64,000 nucleotides of DNA from positions 1 to 64,000 of the forward strand of contig NZ_WJPO01000011.1 in the NCBI RefSeq assembly GCF_009649175.1. Direction: 5' to 3'. A program made the position numbers and the translations under genes. Source of the stretch: Rhodovulum strictum. GTDB lineage: Bacteria; Pseudomonadota; Alphaproteobacteria; Rhodobacterales; Rhodobacteraceae. This document shows positions 25,557 to 33,845 of the stretch, one piece after another. Position 1 is the first letter of the stretch. Each line of letters starts with the position of its first letter. The notes below the pieces were generated by a model that was not told the origin of the DNA, made no database searches, and saw only the letters and a list, made by a program, of their open reading frames with translations.

Positions 25557-28307
25557 ATGGCCCAACGCGGCAGCCAGGAGACGATCAAGCGCAAGGAACT
25601 TGTCGGCAAGCTGAACCCTGTCTGCCTGAAGGCGTTCTCGGCCGCGGCGCAGGCGGCCAAGGCGCGGGGCAATCCTTATGTCGAGCTTGTCCATTTCGTT
25701 GCGGAACTGGCCCATGCGCCGAAGTCGGATTTCGAGATCCTGTTGCGATCCGCGGGTGTCGATTTCGCAAGGCTGGAGGCCGACATCACCCGCGCGATGG
25801 ACGCGCTGCCCCATGGCGCCAGCGCGGTCGAGGAGTTTTCCGACCATATATTCCGCGCGATCCAGGAGGCGTGGAGCCTGGGCCAGCTGGAATATGGCGA
25901 CGAGGCGGTGCGCTCGGCCTATCTGCTGCTCGCGGGGCTGAACACACCGGTCATCGAGGCGCTGCTTTACAAGATCAGCCTGGAATTCGACCGGATCGAC
26001 CCGCGCGACATGGCCGGGCAACTGGACGCGCTGCTGCCCGACTCGGTCGAGGGGATGGGGGCAGGGCCGGAACAGGCGGCGAAGAAACCTGCGCCGGGCG
26101 GGCAGTCGGCCCTGGCGCAGTTTTCCACCAACCTGACCGAACGGGCCCGGGCGGGCCGGATCGACCCGGTGGTGGGCCGCGACATGGAGATCCGCCAGAT
26201 CATCGACATCCTGATGCGGCGGCGCCAGAACAACCCGATCCTGACCGGCGAGGCGGGCGTGGGAAAGACCGCCGTGGTCGAAGGCTTCGCCCAGCGGCTG
26301 GCCAGGGGCGATGTACCGCCCAGCCTGAAGGGGGTGCAACTTCACCTGCTGGATGTGGGGCTGATGAAGGCGGGGGCGTCCGTCAAGGGCGAGTTCGAAA
26401 AGCGCCTGCGCGCGGTGATCGAGGAGGTGCAAGCCTCGGACGTGCCGGTGATCCTGTTCATCGACGAGGCGCATACGCTGATCGGGGCGGGGGGGGCGGC
26501 CGGAACGGGGGATGCCGCGAACCTGCTGAAACCGCCGCTGGCGCGGGGGGAATTGCGCACGGTCGCGGCCACCACATGGTCGGAATACAAGCAATATATC
26601 GAGCCCGACCCGGCCTTTACCCGCCGGTTCCAGGTGGTCAACGTGGCCGAGCCGTCCGAAGACGCGGCGGTGCGGATGTGCCGGGGCGTCGCGGGTGTGC
26701 TGGAGCGTCACCACAAGGTCGAGATCCTCGACGAGGCGTTGGAGGCGTCGGTCCAGCTTTCGCATCGCTACATTCCCGCCCGGCAATTGCCCGACAAGGC
26801 GATCAGCCTTCTGGATACCGCCTGTGCGCGGGTTGCCGTTTCGCAGCATGCAACACCCGCCGCGGTCGAGGATATCGACCGCCGCCTTGCTGCGCTGAGG
26901 ATCGAGCAGGGCATCGCCGAGCGCGAGGCCGCCATCGGCATCGACACCGGCAAGCGGATGACGGGCATCCTAGCCGCGCTGGACGAGGCCGAGGCCGAGT
27001 TTGCCGCCGCGAATGCACGGTGGGAGGCCGAAAAGGCGTTGGTAGACGAGGTGCTGGACCTGCGCGCGGATCTGCGGGGCGGGGGGGCTGCGCTGGACGA
27101 GACCGGCGCGGTGGGGCACATGGCGCCCGAAGCGGCGAAACCCGAAAACGCCGGGGAAGGCGACGCGCCCCCGGCAGCGGAAACACCCGCCCCGCCGCCC
27201 GCCATGACCGAGGCGGAGCGCGCCGAGAAGCTGGCGGCGCTGAAGGCGAAGATGGCGGAACTGGCCGAGAAGCAGGGCGAGAGCCCGCTGATCCTGCCAT
27301 CTGTAGACCGCAACGCGGTGGCCAGCGTCGTGCAGGACTGGACCGGCATTCCCACCGGCCGGATGGTGGCCAGCCAGACCGAGCGCGCGATCCACCTGCC
27401 CGAGATCCTGGGCCAGCGGGTGGTGGGGCAGGATCACGCGATGCAGATGATCTCGAACCGCATCCAGACCGCCTATGCCGGGCTTGCCGCGACCGACAAG
27501 CCGATCGGGGTCTTCCTGCTCTGCGGGCCCTCGGGGGTGGGCAAGACCGAGACGGCGCTGGCGCTGGCGGACGCGCTCTATGGCGGGGAACAGAACCTTC
27601 TGTCCTTCAACATGAGCGAGTTTCAGGAGGCGCATACCGTTTCCACGCTGAAGGGCGCACCGCCCGGTTATGTGGGCTACGGCAAGGGCGGCGTGCTGAC
27701 CGAGGCGGTGCGCCGCCGCCCCTATTCGGTGGTGCTGTTCGACGAGGTGGAAAAGGCCCATGCCGATATCCACGAGGTCTTCTTTCAGGTTTTCGACAAG
27801 GGGATGATGGATGACAGCGAGGGCCGCCGGATCGACTTCAAGAACACGCTGATCCTGCTCACCTCGAATGTCGGCACCGACGAGATCATGGCGATGACCG
27901 AGGACGGCAAGCTGCATGCCGATCTGGATGACCTGACCGCCGCGCTGCGCGCGCCGCTTCTGCGGGTGTTTCCGCCCGCGCTGCTGGGGCGGCTGGTGAC
28001 GATCCCCTATTACCCGCTGTCGGATGCGGCGCTGGAACTGATCGCGGGGTTCAAGCTGAAATCCATCGCGAAACGGTTGCGCAAGGGCCATGACGCGGAC
28101 CTGGTGATTGGCGCAGGGACCATGGACCTGATCAAGGCGCGCTGCACCGAGATCGAGTCGGGCGGGCGGATGATCGACGCGATCCTGACCAACACGCTGC
28201 TTCCGGAACTCAGCCGCCAGATCCTGAACCGCACGCTGGACGGCTCCACGCTGGCGCGGGTGACGGTGACCGGCAGCGCGGAGGGGTTCGCCTACGCGTT
28301 CGATTGA
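25557..28307 (+). CDS. clpV: T6SS AAA+ ATPase ClpV (TssH)
   Basis: The protein has 916 residues starting MAQRGSQETIKRKELVGKL after an AGGGGGA ribosome-binding site. The same frame is open far upstream but that part is antisense to ppkA. The N-domain binds the sheath. The first AAA module has GEAGVGKTAVVEG near 231 and FIDEAHTLIGAGG. The second has GPSGVGKTETALA near 658 and VVLFDEVEKAH. The middle domain carries a low-complexity Pro/Ala/Glu insert near 525-560. ClpV unfolds contracted TssBC sheath for recycling. The DUF2169 gene follows nine bases later, joining the core ATPase to the effector operon. Confidence 0.96.
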   Translation: MAQRGSQETIKRKELVGKLNPVCLKAFSAAAQAAKARGNPYVELVHFVAELAHAPKSDFEILLRSAGVDFARLEADITRAMDALPHGASAVEEFSDHIFRAIQEAWSLGQLEYGDEAVRSAYLLLAGLNTPVIEALLYKISLEFDRIDPRDMAGQLDALLPDSVEGMGAGPEQAAKKPAPGGQSALAQFSTNLTERARAGRIDPVVGRDMEIRQIIDILMRRRQNNPILTGEAGVGKTAVVEGFAQRLARGDVPPSLKGVQLHLLDVGLMKAGASVKGEFEKRLRAVIEEVQASDVPVILFIDEAHTLIGAGGAAGTGDAANLLKPPLARGELRTVAATTWSEYKQYIEPDPAFTRRFQVVNVAEPSEDAAVRMCRGVAGVLERHHKVEILDEALEASVQLSHRYIPARQLPDKAISLLDTACARVAVSQHATPAAVEDIDRRLAALRIEQGIAEREAAIGIDTGKRMTGILAALDEAEAEFAAANARWEAEKALVDEVLDLRADLRGGGAALDETGAVGHMAPEAAKPENAGEGDAPPAAETPAPPPAMTEAERAEKLAALKAKMAELAEKQGESPLILPSVDRNAVASVVQDWTGIPTGRMVASQTERAIHLPEILGQRVVGQDHAMQMISNRIQTAYAGLAATDKPIGVFLLCGPSGVGKTETALALADALYGGEQNLLSFNMSEFQEAHTVSTLKGAPPGYVGYGKGGVLTEAVRRRPYSVVLFDEVEKAHADIHEVFFQVFDKGMMDDSEGRRIDFKNTLILLTSNVGTDEIMAMTEDGKLHADLDDLTAALRAPLLRVFPPALLGRLVTIPYYPLSDAALELIAGFKLKSIAKRLRKGHDADLVIGAGTMDLIKARCTEIESGGRMIDAILTNTLLPELSRQILNRTLDGSTLARVTVTGSAEGFAYAFD

Positions 28308-28316
28308 GGCAATGCC

Positions 28317-29423
28317 ATGGAGATCCTGAACCAGACCCGTTTCGTCCCGGCCTTTACCCAAGGCATGGACAAGGCGGGGCGGGAGCATCTGGTTCTGGTG
28401 GTCAAGGGCACGTTCGACTTTCCCGATACGGGCGACATGCCGCCGGTTGCCGAGGACCAGCGCCCGCTGGTGATGGCCGACGAATTCACCGGCGCGCCGG
28501 GCTTTTCCGCGCCGCTGTGGGAAACCGATTTCGCCTTTCGCAAGCCGCGTTGCGACGTGGTCGTGAACGGGTCCGCCCATGCCCCCGGGGGACGGCCGGT
28601 GCAGGGGGTGCGCGTGGGGATCCGGGTGGGGGAATGGTCCAAGACGCTGGACGTGATCGGGGCGCGCGAATGGCGCGTGGTGGGGCCGGTGGTGACGGCG
28701 ACCGAGCCGCATCCCTTTTCGAAGATGCGGTTTTCCTACGACACCGCCTTTGGCGGGCCGGACCGCAGCGACCCGGACGATCCCGCGCCCGCGGTCTATC
28801 GGCCGAACCCGGTGGGGCTGGGCTGGGGGCAGGTGCGAAACCAGTCGCGCCTGTCGGGCCAGCCCCTGCCCAACACGCAGGAACCGGGCGTGGCCGTGAC
28901 CTCGCCCTATGGCAGCTACCGCCCCATGGCGCTGGGGCCGGTGGGGCGGGGCTGGCCCGAGCGGCTGAGATATGCGGGCACCTATGACCAGCGCTGGCAG
29001 GACGAGGTGTTTCCCTTCCTGCCCGCCGATTTCGACGAGCGCTATTTCCAATGCGCCCCCGAGGATCAGCAGATCGACCCGCCCGGCCCAGGGGTGCCGG
29101 TGATCCTGGGCCACCTGACGCCGCGGGGGCGCGAGGCGTTCCGTCTGCCGCCCGAAAGCGCGCTGCCGGTGACGATCTTCCGCGGGCAGGCGGCGGCGCT
29201 CGAACGCACGCTTCTGCCCGACACGCTGCTGTTCGATTGCGAGGCGCGGGCGATGATGCTGGTCTGGCGCGTCTCGGTCCCGATCCGGCGCATCATCACC
29301 GAATTTTCCACCGCCTGGATCGGCCCGCCGACCGAGGCGATGGTCCGCGCCCGCGCCGAGGGGCGGCGCTATGTTCGCGCCGTGGGCATGCCCGAACCCG
29401 AACCCGAGGAAGACGAGGCATGA
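28317..29423 (+). CDS. DUF2169-family T6SS effector adaptor
   Basis: The protein has 368 residues, the usual size. It begins NQTRFVPAFTQGMDKAGREH, then LVLVVKGTFDF, WETDFAFRKPRCDVVVNGSAHAP and FSKMRFSYDTAFGGPD, all typical of DUF2169. Family members sit next to PAAR-like (DUF4150) effectors, and the one beside Agrobacterium Tde2 acts as a specific loading chaperone. Here it directly precedes the ketosynthase-fold protein (ATGA overlap) and a DUF4150 effector, so the same role is likely. It is cytoplasmic, with no signal or membrane helix. Confidence 0.88.
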   Translation: MEILNQTRFVPAFTQGMDKAGREHLVLVVKGTFDFPDTGDMPPVAEDQRPLVMADEFTGAPGFSAPLWETDFAFRKPRCDVVVNGSAHAPGGRPVQGVRVGIRVGEWSKTLDVIGAREWRVVGPVVTATEPHPFSKMRFSYDTAFGGPDRSDPDDPAPAVYRPNPVGLGWGQVRNQSRLSGQPLPNTQEPGVAVTSPYGSYRPMALGPVGRGWPERLRYAGTYDQRWQDEVFPFLPADFDERYFQCAPEDQQIDPPGPGVPVILGHLTPRGREAFRLPPESALPVTIFRGQAAALERTLLPDTLLFDCEARAMMLVWRVSVPIRRIITEFSTAWIGPPTEAMVRARAEGRRYVRAVGMPEPEPEEDEA

Positions 29424-30451
29424 GCGCGCTGTCGATCCTTGCGGCGGGCATGGTGACGGCGGTGGGGCTGGATGCGCCCTCGTCCTGTGCGGCGCTGCGC
29501 GCGCGGCTTGACGGGTTCTGCGAGACGCGGTTTGCGGGGCCGGGCGGCGACTGGCTGATCGGTGCGCCGGTGCCTCTGCCGCGCAACTGGCTGGGCGAGA
29601 AGCGGCTGGCGCATCTGGCCGCGGGCGCCATTGCCGAACTGTTCCAGGCTGTGCCCGCGGCGGCGGGGCAGGCGGCGCTGATCCTGTGCCTGCCCGAGGA
29701 GGACCGCCCGGGCCGACCGCTGCGCGATGCCGCCGGGCTGGCCGCCCGGATCGGCGCCATCGTCGAGATCCCGTCCCGCACCCGCACCCAGATCGTCGCC
29801 CATGGCCGCCCCTCGGGCCTTGTCGCGCTGCGCCAGGCGGGCCGGATGCTGGCCGAGGGCGCGGTTGACTATGTGGTGGTGGCCGGCGTGGACAGCTACC
29901 TGACCGCCCCGGCCATCGCCCATTACCACGGCGCGCGCCGCTTGCTGACACCAGACAACGCGAACGGCTTTCTGCCGGGCGAGGCGGCGGCGGCGGTGCT
30001 GTGCGGGCGGGCCGGGGCGGGGTTGCGGCTGGTCGGGCTGGGGCTCGCCCGCGAAAAGGCGTTCCTTTACAACGGGCTCGACGCGGACGGGCTGGACCTG
30101 CCGCTGCGCGGTGACGGCATGACCGAAGCCTATGCCCAGGCGCTGGGCGCGGCGGGGGTCGGCCTGGCGCAGATCGACTACCGCATCGCCGACCTGATCG
30201 GCGAACAATACTGGTTCAGGCAGACCGCGCTGGCCGCGCTGCGGCTGGAACGCGGCCGTTCCGAATTCCAGGATCTCTGGAGCCCGGCCGAAAGCCTGGG
30301 AAATGTCGGCGCGGCGGTCGTGCCGCTGATGATCGGCATGGCGCTGAGTGCTGCGCGCAAGGCCTATGCGGGCGGCGATCCGGTGCTGATCGAGGCCAGT
30401 GCCGATGATGGCGCCTGCGGCGCGGCGGTGTTCCGGGCAGAGGCGGGCTGA
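29420..30451 (+). CDS. Ketosynthase (thiolase-fold) pseudoenzyme in the effector operon
   Basis: The protein has 343 residues. The fold is recognisable from SGLVALRQAGRMLAEGAVDY (the helix after the nucleophile), VVVAGVDSYL and NANGFLPGEAAAAVL, which matches the D-R-D-G-F-x-x-G-E-G-A segment of beta-ketoacyl synthases. By-eye alignment puts Arg130 where the catalytic Cys belongs (RPSG against CASG). Ile-Gly replaces the HGT histidine region near 260 and Asn295 replaces the second His (ESLGNVGAA against GH-x-x-GAA). All three catalytic residues therefore look lost. It overlaps both neighbours by 1-4 bases, so it is translationally coupled between the DUF2169 adaptor and the effector. A structural or chaperone role is inferred. 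Confidence 0.72.
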   Translation: MSALSILAAGMVTAVGLDAPSSCAALRARLDGFCETRFAGPGGDWLIGAPVPLPRNWLGEKRLAHLAAGAIAELFQAVPAAAGQAALILCLPEEDRPGRPLRDAAGLAARIGAIVEIPSRTRTQIVAHGRPSGLVALRQAGRMLAEGAVDYVVVAGVDSYLTAPAIAHYHGARRLLTPDNANGFLPGEAAAAVLCGRAGAGLRLVGLGLAREKAFLYNGLDADGLDLPLRGDGMTEAYAQALGAAGVGLAQIDYRIADLIGEQYWFRQTALAALRLERGRSEFQDLWSPAESLGNVGAAVVPLMIGMALSAARKAYAGGDPVLIEASADDGACGAAVFRAEAG

Positions 30452-31416
30452 TGGGGGACGTGTTCGCCAACGGGCTGGAGATCTCGGGCAAGGCGGTGCA
30501 GGCCCAGACCATCGCGGCCTTCCCCGATGTCTGCATGACCCCGCCCGAGAACCCCGCGACGCCGCCGGGCGTGCCGGTGCCCTATCCGAATTTCGCGATG
30601 GCGGGCGATACCGAGAACGGCACATCGACGGTGTTCATCAAGGGCAAGACGGTCAACCTGAAGAACAAGTCCGACATGTCCAGGACCTCGGGCGACGAGG
30701 CGGGATGCGCCGCGAAGAAGGGAGTCATCACCTCCAAGAACACGGGCAAGTCCTATTTCAATTCGTGGTCGCCGAACGTGAAGTTCGAGGGCGAGCCGGT
30801 GGTGCGCTTCTCTGACCTGACCACCAACAACCACGCCTCGCCCGCGGCCAACACCCCGCCCCAGATCCACACCGCCAAGCCCGCTGCATCCGGAACTGCC
30901 GAACCGCCGAAATGCCTGTGCGGTCAACATGGCGCGATCAAGGACGAATGCGGCAAGCGCGACCCGAAATCCGAAGCGCACCATGTCATCCCCGACCGGG
31001 TTTACCGTGCGAATGTCAAGGGGCAGAAGAACCTTGTGCAATACCGCGTGAAGGGGGCGCCGCGATACTCCGAGGGCATCGCGATCTGCATCCCCAAGTC
31101 GAAGCATATTGCCAAGAGGGGGCCGAAGGGGCAGGCGACCACGGTGCACCATCATCTTGACGACAACCTGACCAGGATCGGCGCGGCCAAGTCGCCGCCG
31201 CATGTCGCGCCTGTCGGCGAGATCCGGTTGCATGCGGTGGCGGCGCTGGGCGAACTCGTGCCCGATCCGCTGAGCATGGAATGCTTTCAGGAGGTGGTGC
31301 TCAAGGTCTTTGCCCAGACCGACCCCATCAGGAACAAGCAGGGGCGAACCTCGAAGGACAAGCTGACGGCGGGATCGCCGGGGCTGGCCGTGATGCAGAA
31401 GCAGGGGCTTGGGTGA
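30451..31416 (+). CDS. PAAR-like (DUF4150) T6SS effector with AHH-type nuclease domain
   Basis: The protein has 321 residues. Residues 1-135 are a DUF4150 PAAR-like spike tip (FPDVCMTPP near 24-32, PVPYPNFAMAGDTENG, VFIKGKTVNLKNKSDM, KFEGEPVVRFSDLT). After a short linker with CLCG, residues 174-240 hold SEAHHVIPDRVY (His177, His178), GIAICIPKSKH (His219) and TTVHHHLDDNL. This layout fits the AHH branch of the HNH/endonuclease VII superfamily found in polymorphic toxins. It probably caps VgrG and delivers a DNase or RNase to a target cell. TGATG overlaps couple it to the ketosynthase-like gene and to the downstream probable immunity gene. Confidence 0.8.
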   Translation: MGDVFANGLEISGKAVQAQTIAAFPDVCMTPPENPATPPGVPVPYPNFAMAGDTENGTSTVFIKGKTVNLKNKSDMSRTSGDEAGCAAKKGVITSKNTGKSYFNSWSPNVKFEGEPVVRFSDLTTNNHASPAANTPPQIHTAKPAASGTAEPPKCLCGQHGAIKDECGKRDPKSEAHHVIPDRVYRANVKGQKNLVQYRVKGAPRYSEGIAICIPKSKHIAKRGPKGQATTVHHHLDDNLTRIGAAKSPPHVAPVGEIRLHAVAALGELVPDPLSMECFQEVVLKVFAQTDPIRNKQGRTSKDKLTAGSPGLAVMQKQGLG

Positions 31417-32429
31417 TGATCCTTGAATGGGGTGCGGTGACGCAGGACGAGCGGGTTTGCGTGGCCACGCGCGGGTCCGAGGAGGACGAGGAATTCGGTC
31501 TGCATGTCGGCCGGCGGGTGGACGGGCGCATGCGCTTTGCCCAACGGGCCGAGGTGGACGATCTTGTGGCGCTTAGTGCCTCCCCCCCGGCATGGCAGGG
31601 GGCGTGCGATTTCGTGGCTCTTTCGGGCGAGGGCGAGGTGACGCTTGTCGGTGCCGAGACCCGGACAGAACAGATCGCGGGCGCAGGCTATACTGCCCCC
31701 GGGGCGGCCGGGTACGGGCGGATGTCTTCGCTGGTGGCCCGCGAAGACCACCTGTTCGCACTCGGGTATGGCGGCCAGGCCTATCTCAAGGAAACCGCAG
31801 GCGGCCCATGGCGGTTCCTGTCGCTGGACTTTCCGCGCGCCGCGAATGACACGACCGTCTTTTACTCGGCCATGCGGACCGGGTCAGGGGGCTATCTTTT
31901 CGGCGGAGAGTTTGCGCCGCGGCCTGTCTTTTCCGATGCGCTTCTGGCGGCGAATGCCGCAGGCGATGCGACGCGGGTGGCCGAATTGCTGATCCGGGGG
32001 CGCCGAACAGGCCATGGCGTTCTGTGGGCGCTGGACGGCGCGGTCTGGCGTCCGCTGGACCTGCCGACCGGGGAACAGGTCTTCTTCCTGGACCGTCTGG
32101 GCGAACGGGTGCTGGTGGTTTGCGTGCGCGCGGCCTCTCTGCTGGACCCCGCCGGCGAAGAAATCGTAGCTGCCCCGATAGAACCCGATGCGCCGGTCAA
32201 GGGGCTCTTGCGCATGCGCGGCGGGGTGCAGGCACTGACGGGCGGGGTGCTGGTTCCGATGGACGGGACAGAGCCCGCGCCCGGCTGGGCCGAGCCGCTG
32301 CCCGCCCCCGACGAGGTGTTCTGTGCGGCGGGATCGGCAAGCGCAGCCTATGCCTTCGAGGATGCGCGGATACTTGTGAACGAGGGAAATGGCTGGCAGG
32401 TCGTGCCCTACGAGTTCATCGAGGGCTGA
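31416..32429 (+). CDS. Probable immunity protein of the AHH effector, repeat-rich beta structure
   Basis: The protein has 337 residues with its ATG inside the effector stop (TGATGA). I do not recognise a family. The sequence is cytoplasmic and acidic, with many short beta-strand-like units ending in W/F (LFALGYGGQAYLKETAGGPW, GHGVLWALDGAVWRPLDLP, AYAFEDARILVNEGNGWQVV), suggesting a beta-propeller. Position directly behind the toxin domain and tight coupling are the reasons for the immunity call. Proteins of similar propeller-like texture often follow polymorphic toxins. It is larger than most immunity proteins. Confidence 0.55.
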   Translation: MILEWGAVTQDERVCVATRGSEEDEEFGLHVGRRVDGRMRFAQRAEVDDLVALSASPPAWQGACDFVALSGEGEVTLVGAETRTEQIAGAGYTAPGAAGYGRMSSLVAREDHLFALGYGGQAYLKETAGGPWRFLSLDFPRAANDTTVFYSAMRTGSGGYLFGGEFAPRPVFSDALLAANAAGDATRVAELLIRGRRTGHGVLWALDGAVWRPLDLPTGEQVFFLDRLGERVLVVCVRAASLLDPAGEEIVAAPIEPDAPVKGLLRMRGGVQALTGGVLVPMDGTEPAPGWAEPLPAPDEVFCAAGSASAAYAFEDARILVNEGNGWQVVPYEFIEG

Positions 32430-32432
32430 TCC

Positions 32433-32771
32433 TCAGCCCAGCTTCGCGTCCAGGTATTCCCGCACCTTTGCCAGATCGAGATCGGCGATGCGCAGCCCCG
32501 CGGCGCCGGGTTGCAGCATGCGCAGGACGAACAACTCGCCCGGTTCGGGATATTCGGCGAACAGTTCCTCGGCGATGCGCAGGCCGTCTGCACCCGCCAC
32601 GCGCAGCCCGTCCAGATGCGCCTCCAGCCGCTCGATCAGGCGGGACAGGCGCAGGGCGTCCATTTCCTCGTTTTCCTCCGGGTGCAGCATGTGCCGGTCA
32701 TAGATCGTCCACAGGAACGCGGCCTGTTCGGCATGCTGGCGAACGATGTGCTCCAGGACCGGGGCGGGCAT
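32433..32771 (-). CDS. Truncated TIGR02270-like protein (N-terminal module only)
   Basis: The protein has 112 residues. The sequence IVRQHAEQAAFLW, LIERLEAHLDGLRVAGADGL and EELFAEYPEPGELF resembles the first 100 residues of TIGR02270 proteins, which occur in T6SS loci and continue with some 300 residues of HEAT-like repeats. Here the protein stops after this module, four bases from the convergent immunity gene, with no trace of the repeats. It follows the DUF6484 gene with a one-base overlap. Either a natural short form or a remnant; function unknown. Confidence 0.6.
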   Translation of the reverse strand: MPAPVLEHIVRQHAEQAAFLWTIYDRHMLHPEENEEMDALRLSRLIERLEAHLDGLRVAGADGLRIAEELFAEYPEPGELFVLRMLQPGAAGLRIADLDLAKVREYLDAKLG

Positions 32772-33193
32772 CAGTTCAGGTTGACCGAGCCGCCGCGGAT
32801 GCGGTTGGTGGCCGAGGCATGGCTGGTCAGATAGCTGCCGCGGATCGTGATCCTGCCATCTGCCAGCATCACGATGGATGCCTTGCCCACCCGCAATTCC
32901 AGTCGTTCCGTTGCCGTCACCCGCACCGTCTCGCCGTCGCGGATCACCAGGGGGGGGCGGTCCTGGCGGGGCGGTTCGACCAGCTTGCCGATAATCAGCG
33001 GGCGGTCGCGGCGGCCGTCCTCGAAAAGCAGCGCCACCTCGGCGCCCACATCCGCGGCGCTCAGCGCGGTCAGCGAGCGGGCGGGGATCGCGTGATCCTG
33101 AGCATTGCCCACGAAAACGACCAGCGGCGCCCCCGCCTCGAAGCCGAGGATGACGCCAAGCGCCACGCCGTCGATCTGGTCGGTGCGGGTCAT
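32771..33193 (-). CDS. DUF6484-family protein resembling a miniature VgrG spike
   Basis: The protein has 140 residues from MTRTDQIDGV. A longer frame upstream has no good ribosome-binding site. The N-terminal 70 residues (GVALGVILGFE, AEVALLFEDGRRDRPLIIGKL) look like the gp5 OB fold. The C-terminal part VGKASIVMLADGRITIRG closely parallels VGKASMAMKKDGTISIEG of the local VgrG needle, and both proteins end in a short Ser/Asn-rich strand (GGSVNLN and GSKINQN). DUF6484 genes are known next to T6SS effectors without an assigned role. A reduced spike or a VgrG-interacting tip is my inference. Confidence 0.72.
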   Translation of the reverse strand: MTRTDQIDGVALGVILGFEAGAPLVVFVGNAQDHAIPARSLTALSAADVGAEVALLFEDGRRDRPLIIGKLVEPPRQDRPPLVIRDGETVRVTATERLELRVGKASIVMLADGRITIRGSYLTSHASATNRIRGGSVNLN

Positions 33194-33292
33194 GCGGCCG
33201 CTGTCCCCCGTGCAGAGCCCCCTCGGGAACAGTCTTTCACAGAAGCCCCGCTGCGCCAAGCGGCGCGGTGGGGCCACGGGGCCGGGCGGGGG

Positions 33293-33667
33293 CTATTTCT
33301 CGACCGGCAGCTTGGCGTTCAGCCATTCTAGGAAGCTGCCCATGTTGTAGATCTTGTCATAGCCCAGCTTCTTCATCACCCGCGCCGCCGCCAGCGACCG
33401 CGCGCCGGTGTCGCAATAGATCGCAAAGGTTCTGGCCGGGTCGAGCGCGGGGTCGAAATGCGGGCTTTTCCGGTCGGCCTTGTGGCGGAGCATGTGCATC
33501 GGTACCTCGATCGCGCCCTTGCACTTGCCGAAACGGGCGATCTCGTGCGGTTCGCGCACGTCGATCAGGGTGATCTCGCCCTTCTCGGCCAGCGGCGCGG
33601 CGTCGCGGGCGCGAATCTCGTCGATATTGGGGTAGAGCCGGAGCATCAGATCGACGACCTTGAACAT
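33293..33667 (-). CDS. Single-domain rhodanese-like sulfurtransferase
   Basis: The protein has 124 residues. The rhodanese pattern is clear: IDEIRARDAAPLAE, TLIDVREPHEIARFGKCKGA and the active-site loop CDTGARS near residue 86, whose Cys carries the persulfide. A C-terminal SFLEWLNAKLPVEK completes the domain. It probably moves sulfane sulfur in the cytoplasm; the acceptor is unknown. It is divergent from uvrA and separates the T6SS locus from the housekeeping genes. Confidence 0.88.
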   Translation of the reverse strand: MFKVVDLMLRLYPNIDEIRARDAAPLAEKGEITLIDVREPHEIARFGKCKGAIEVPMHMLRHKADRKSPHFDPALDPARTFAIYCDTGARSLAAARVMKKLGYDKIYNMGSFLEWLNAKLPVEK

Positions 33668-33764
33668 TGGCGCACACTCCTCTTGCCGGGGGTCGGGCGG
33701 ACTATAGGCCCCCGCGCCGGATTGTTAAGCGGCAATCGGCAGTCGGGCCGGGATGGTGGCGGAT

Positions 33765-33779
33765 GTTCGCCGGATGTTC
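33765..33779 (+). promoter_or_regulatory. LexA (SOS) box of uvrA: GTTC-N7-GTTC
   Basis: GTTCGCCGGATGTTC matches exactly the GTTC-N7-GTTC operator that LexA recognises in Rhodobacter and other alphaproteobacteria. It lies 66 bases before the uvrA ATG, in the right place for repression of an SOS gene. It is also upstream of the divergent rhodanese gene. Confidence 0.85.
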
Positions 33780-33845
33780 CCTTTTTCCCGTTGGGAATCC
33801 GCCGCGCATCCTCTATGTGTTGTCGCGTCATCCCCGGGGGCAGTC

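Noticed and set aside
26970-29951. 993-residue minus-strand open frame
   Set aside because: Antisense to clpV, DUF2169 and the ketosynthase-like gene, with no recognisable domain and low-complexity Arg/Gly/His composition.
29420-30451. Active FabF/FabB fatty-acid synthase enzyme
   Set aside because: The Cys-His-His triad is not present in the aligned positions and the gene lies in a T6SS effector operon.
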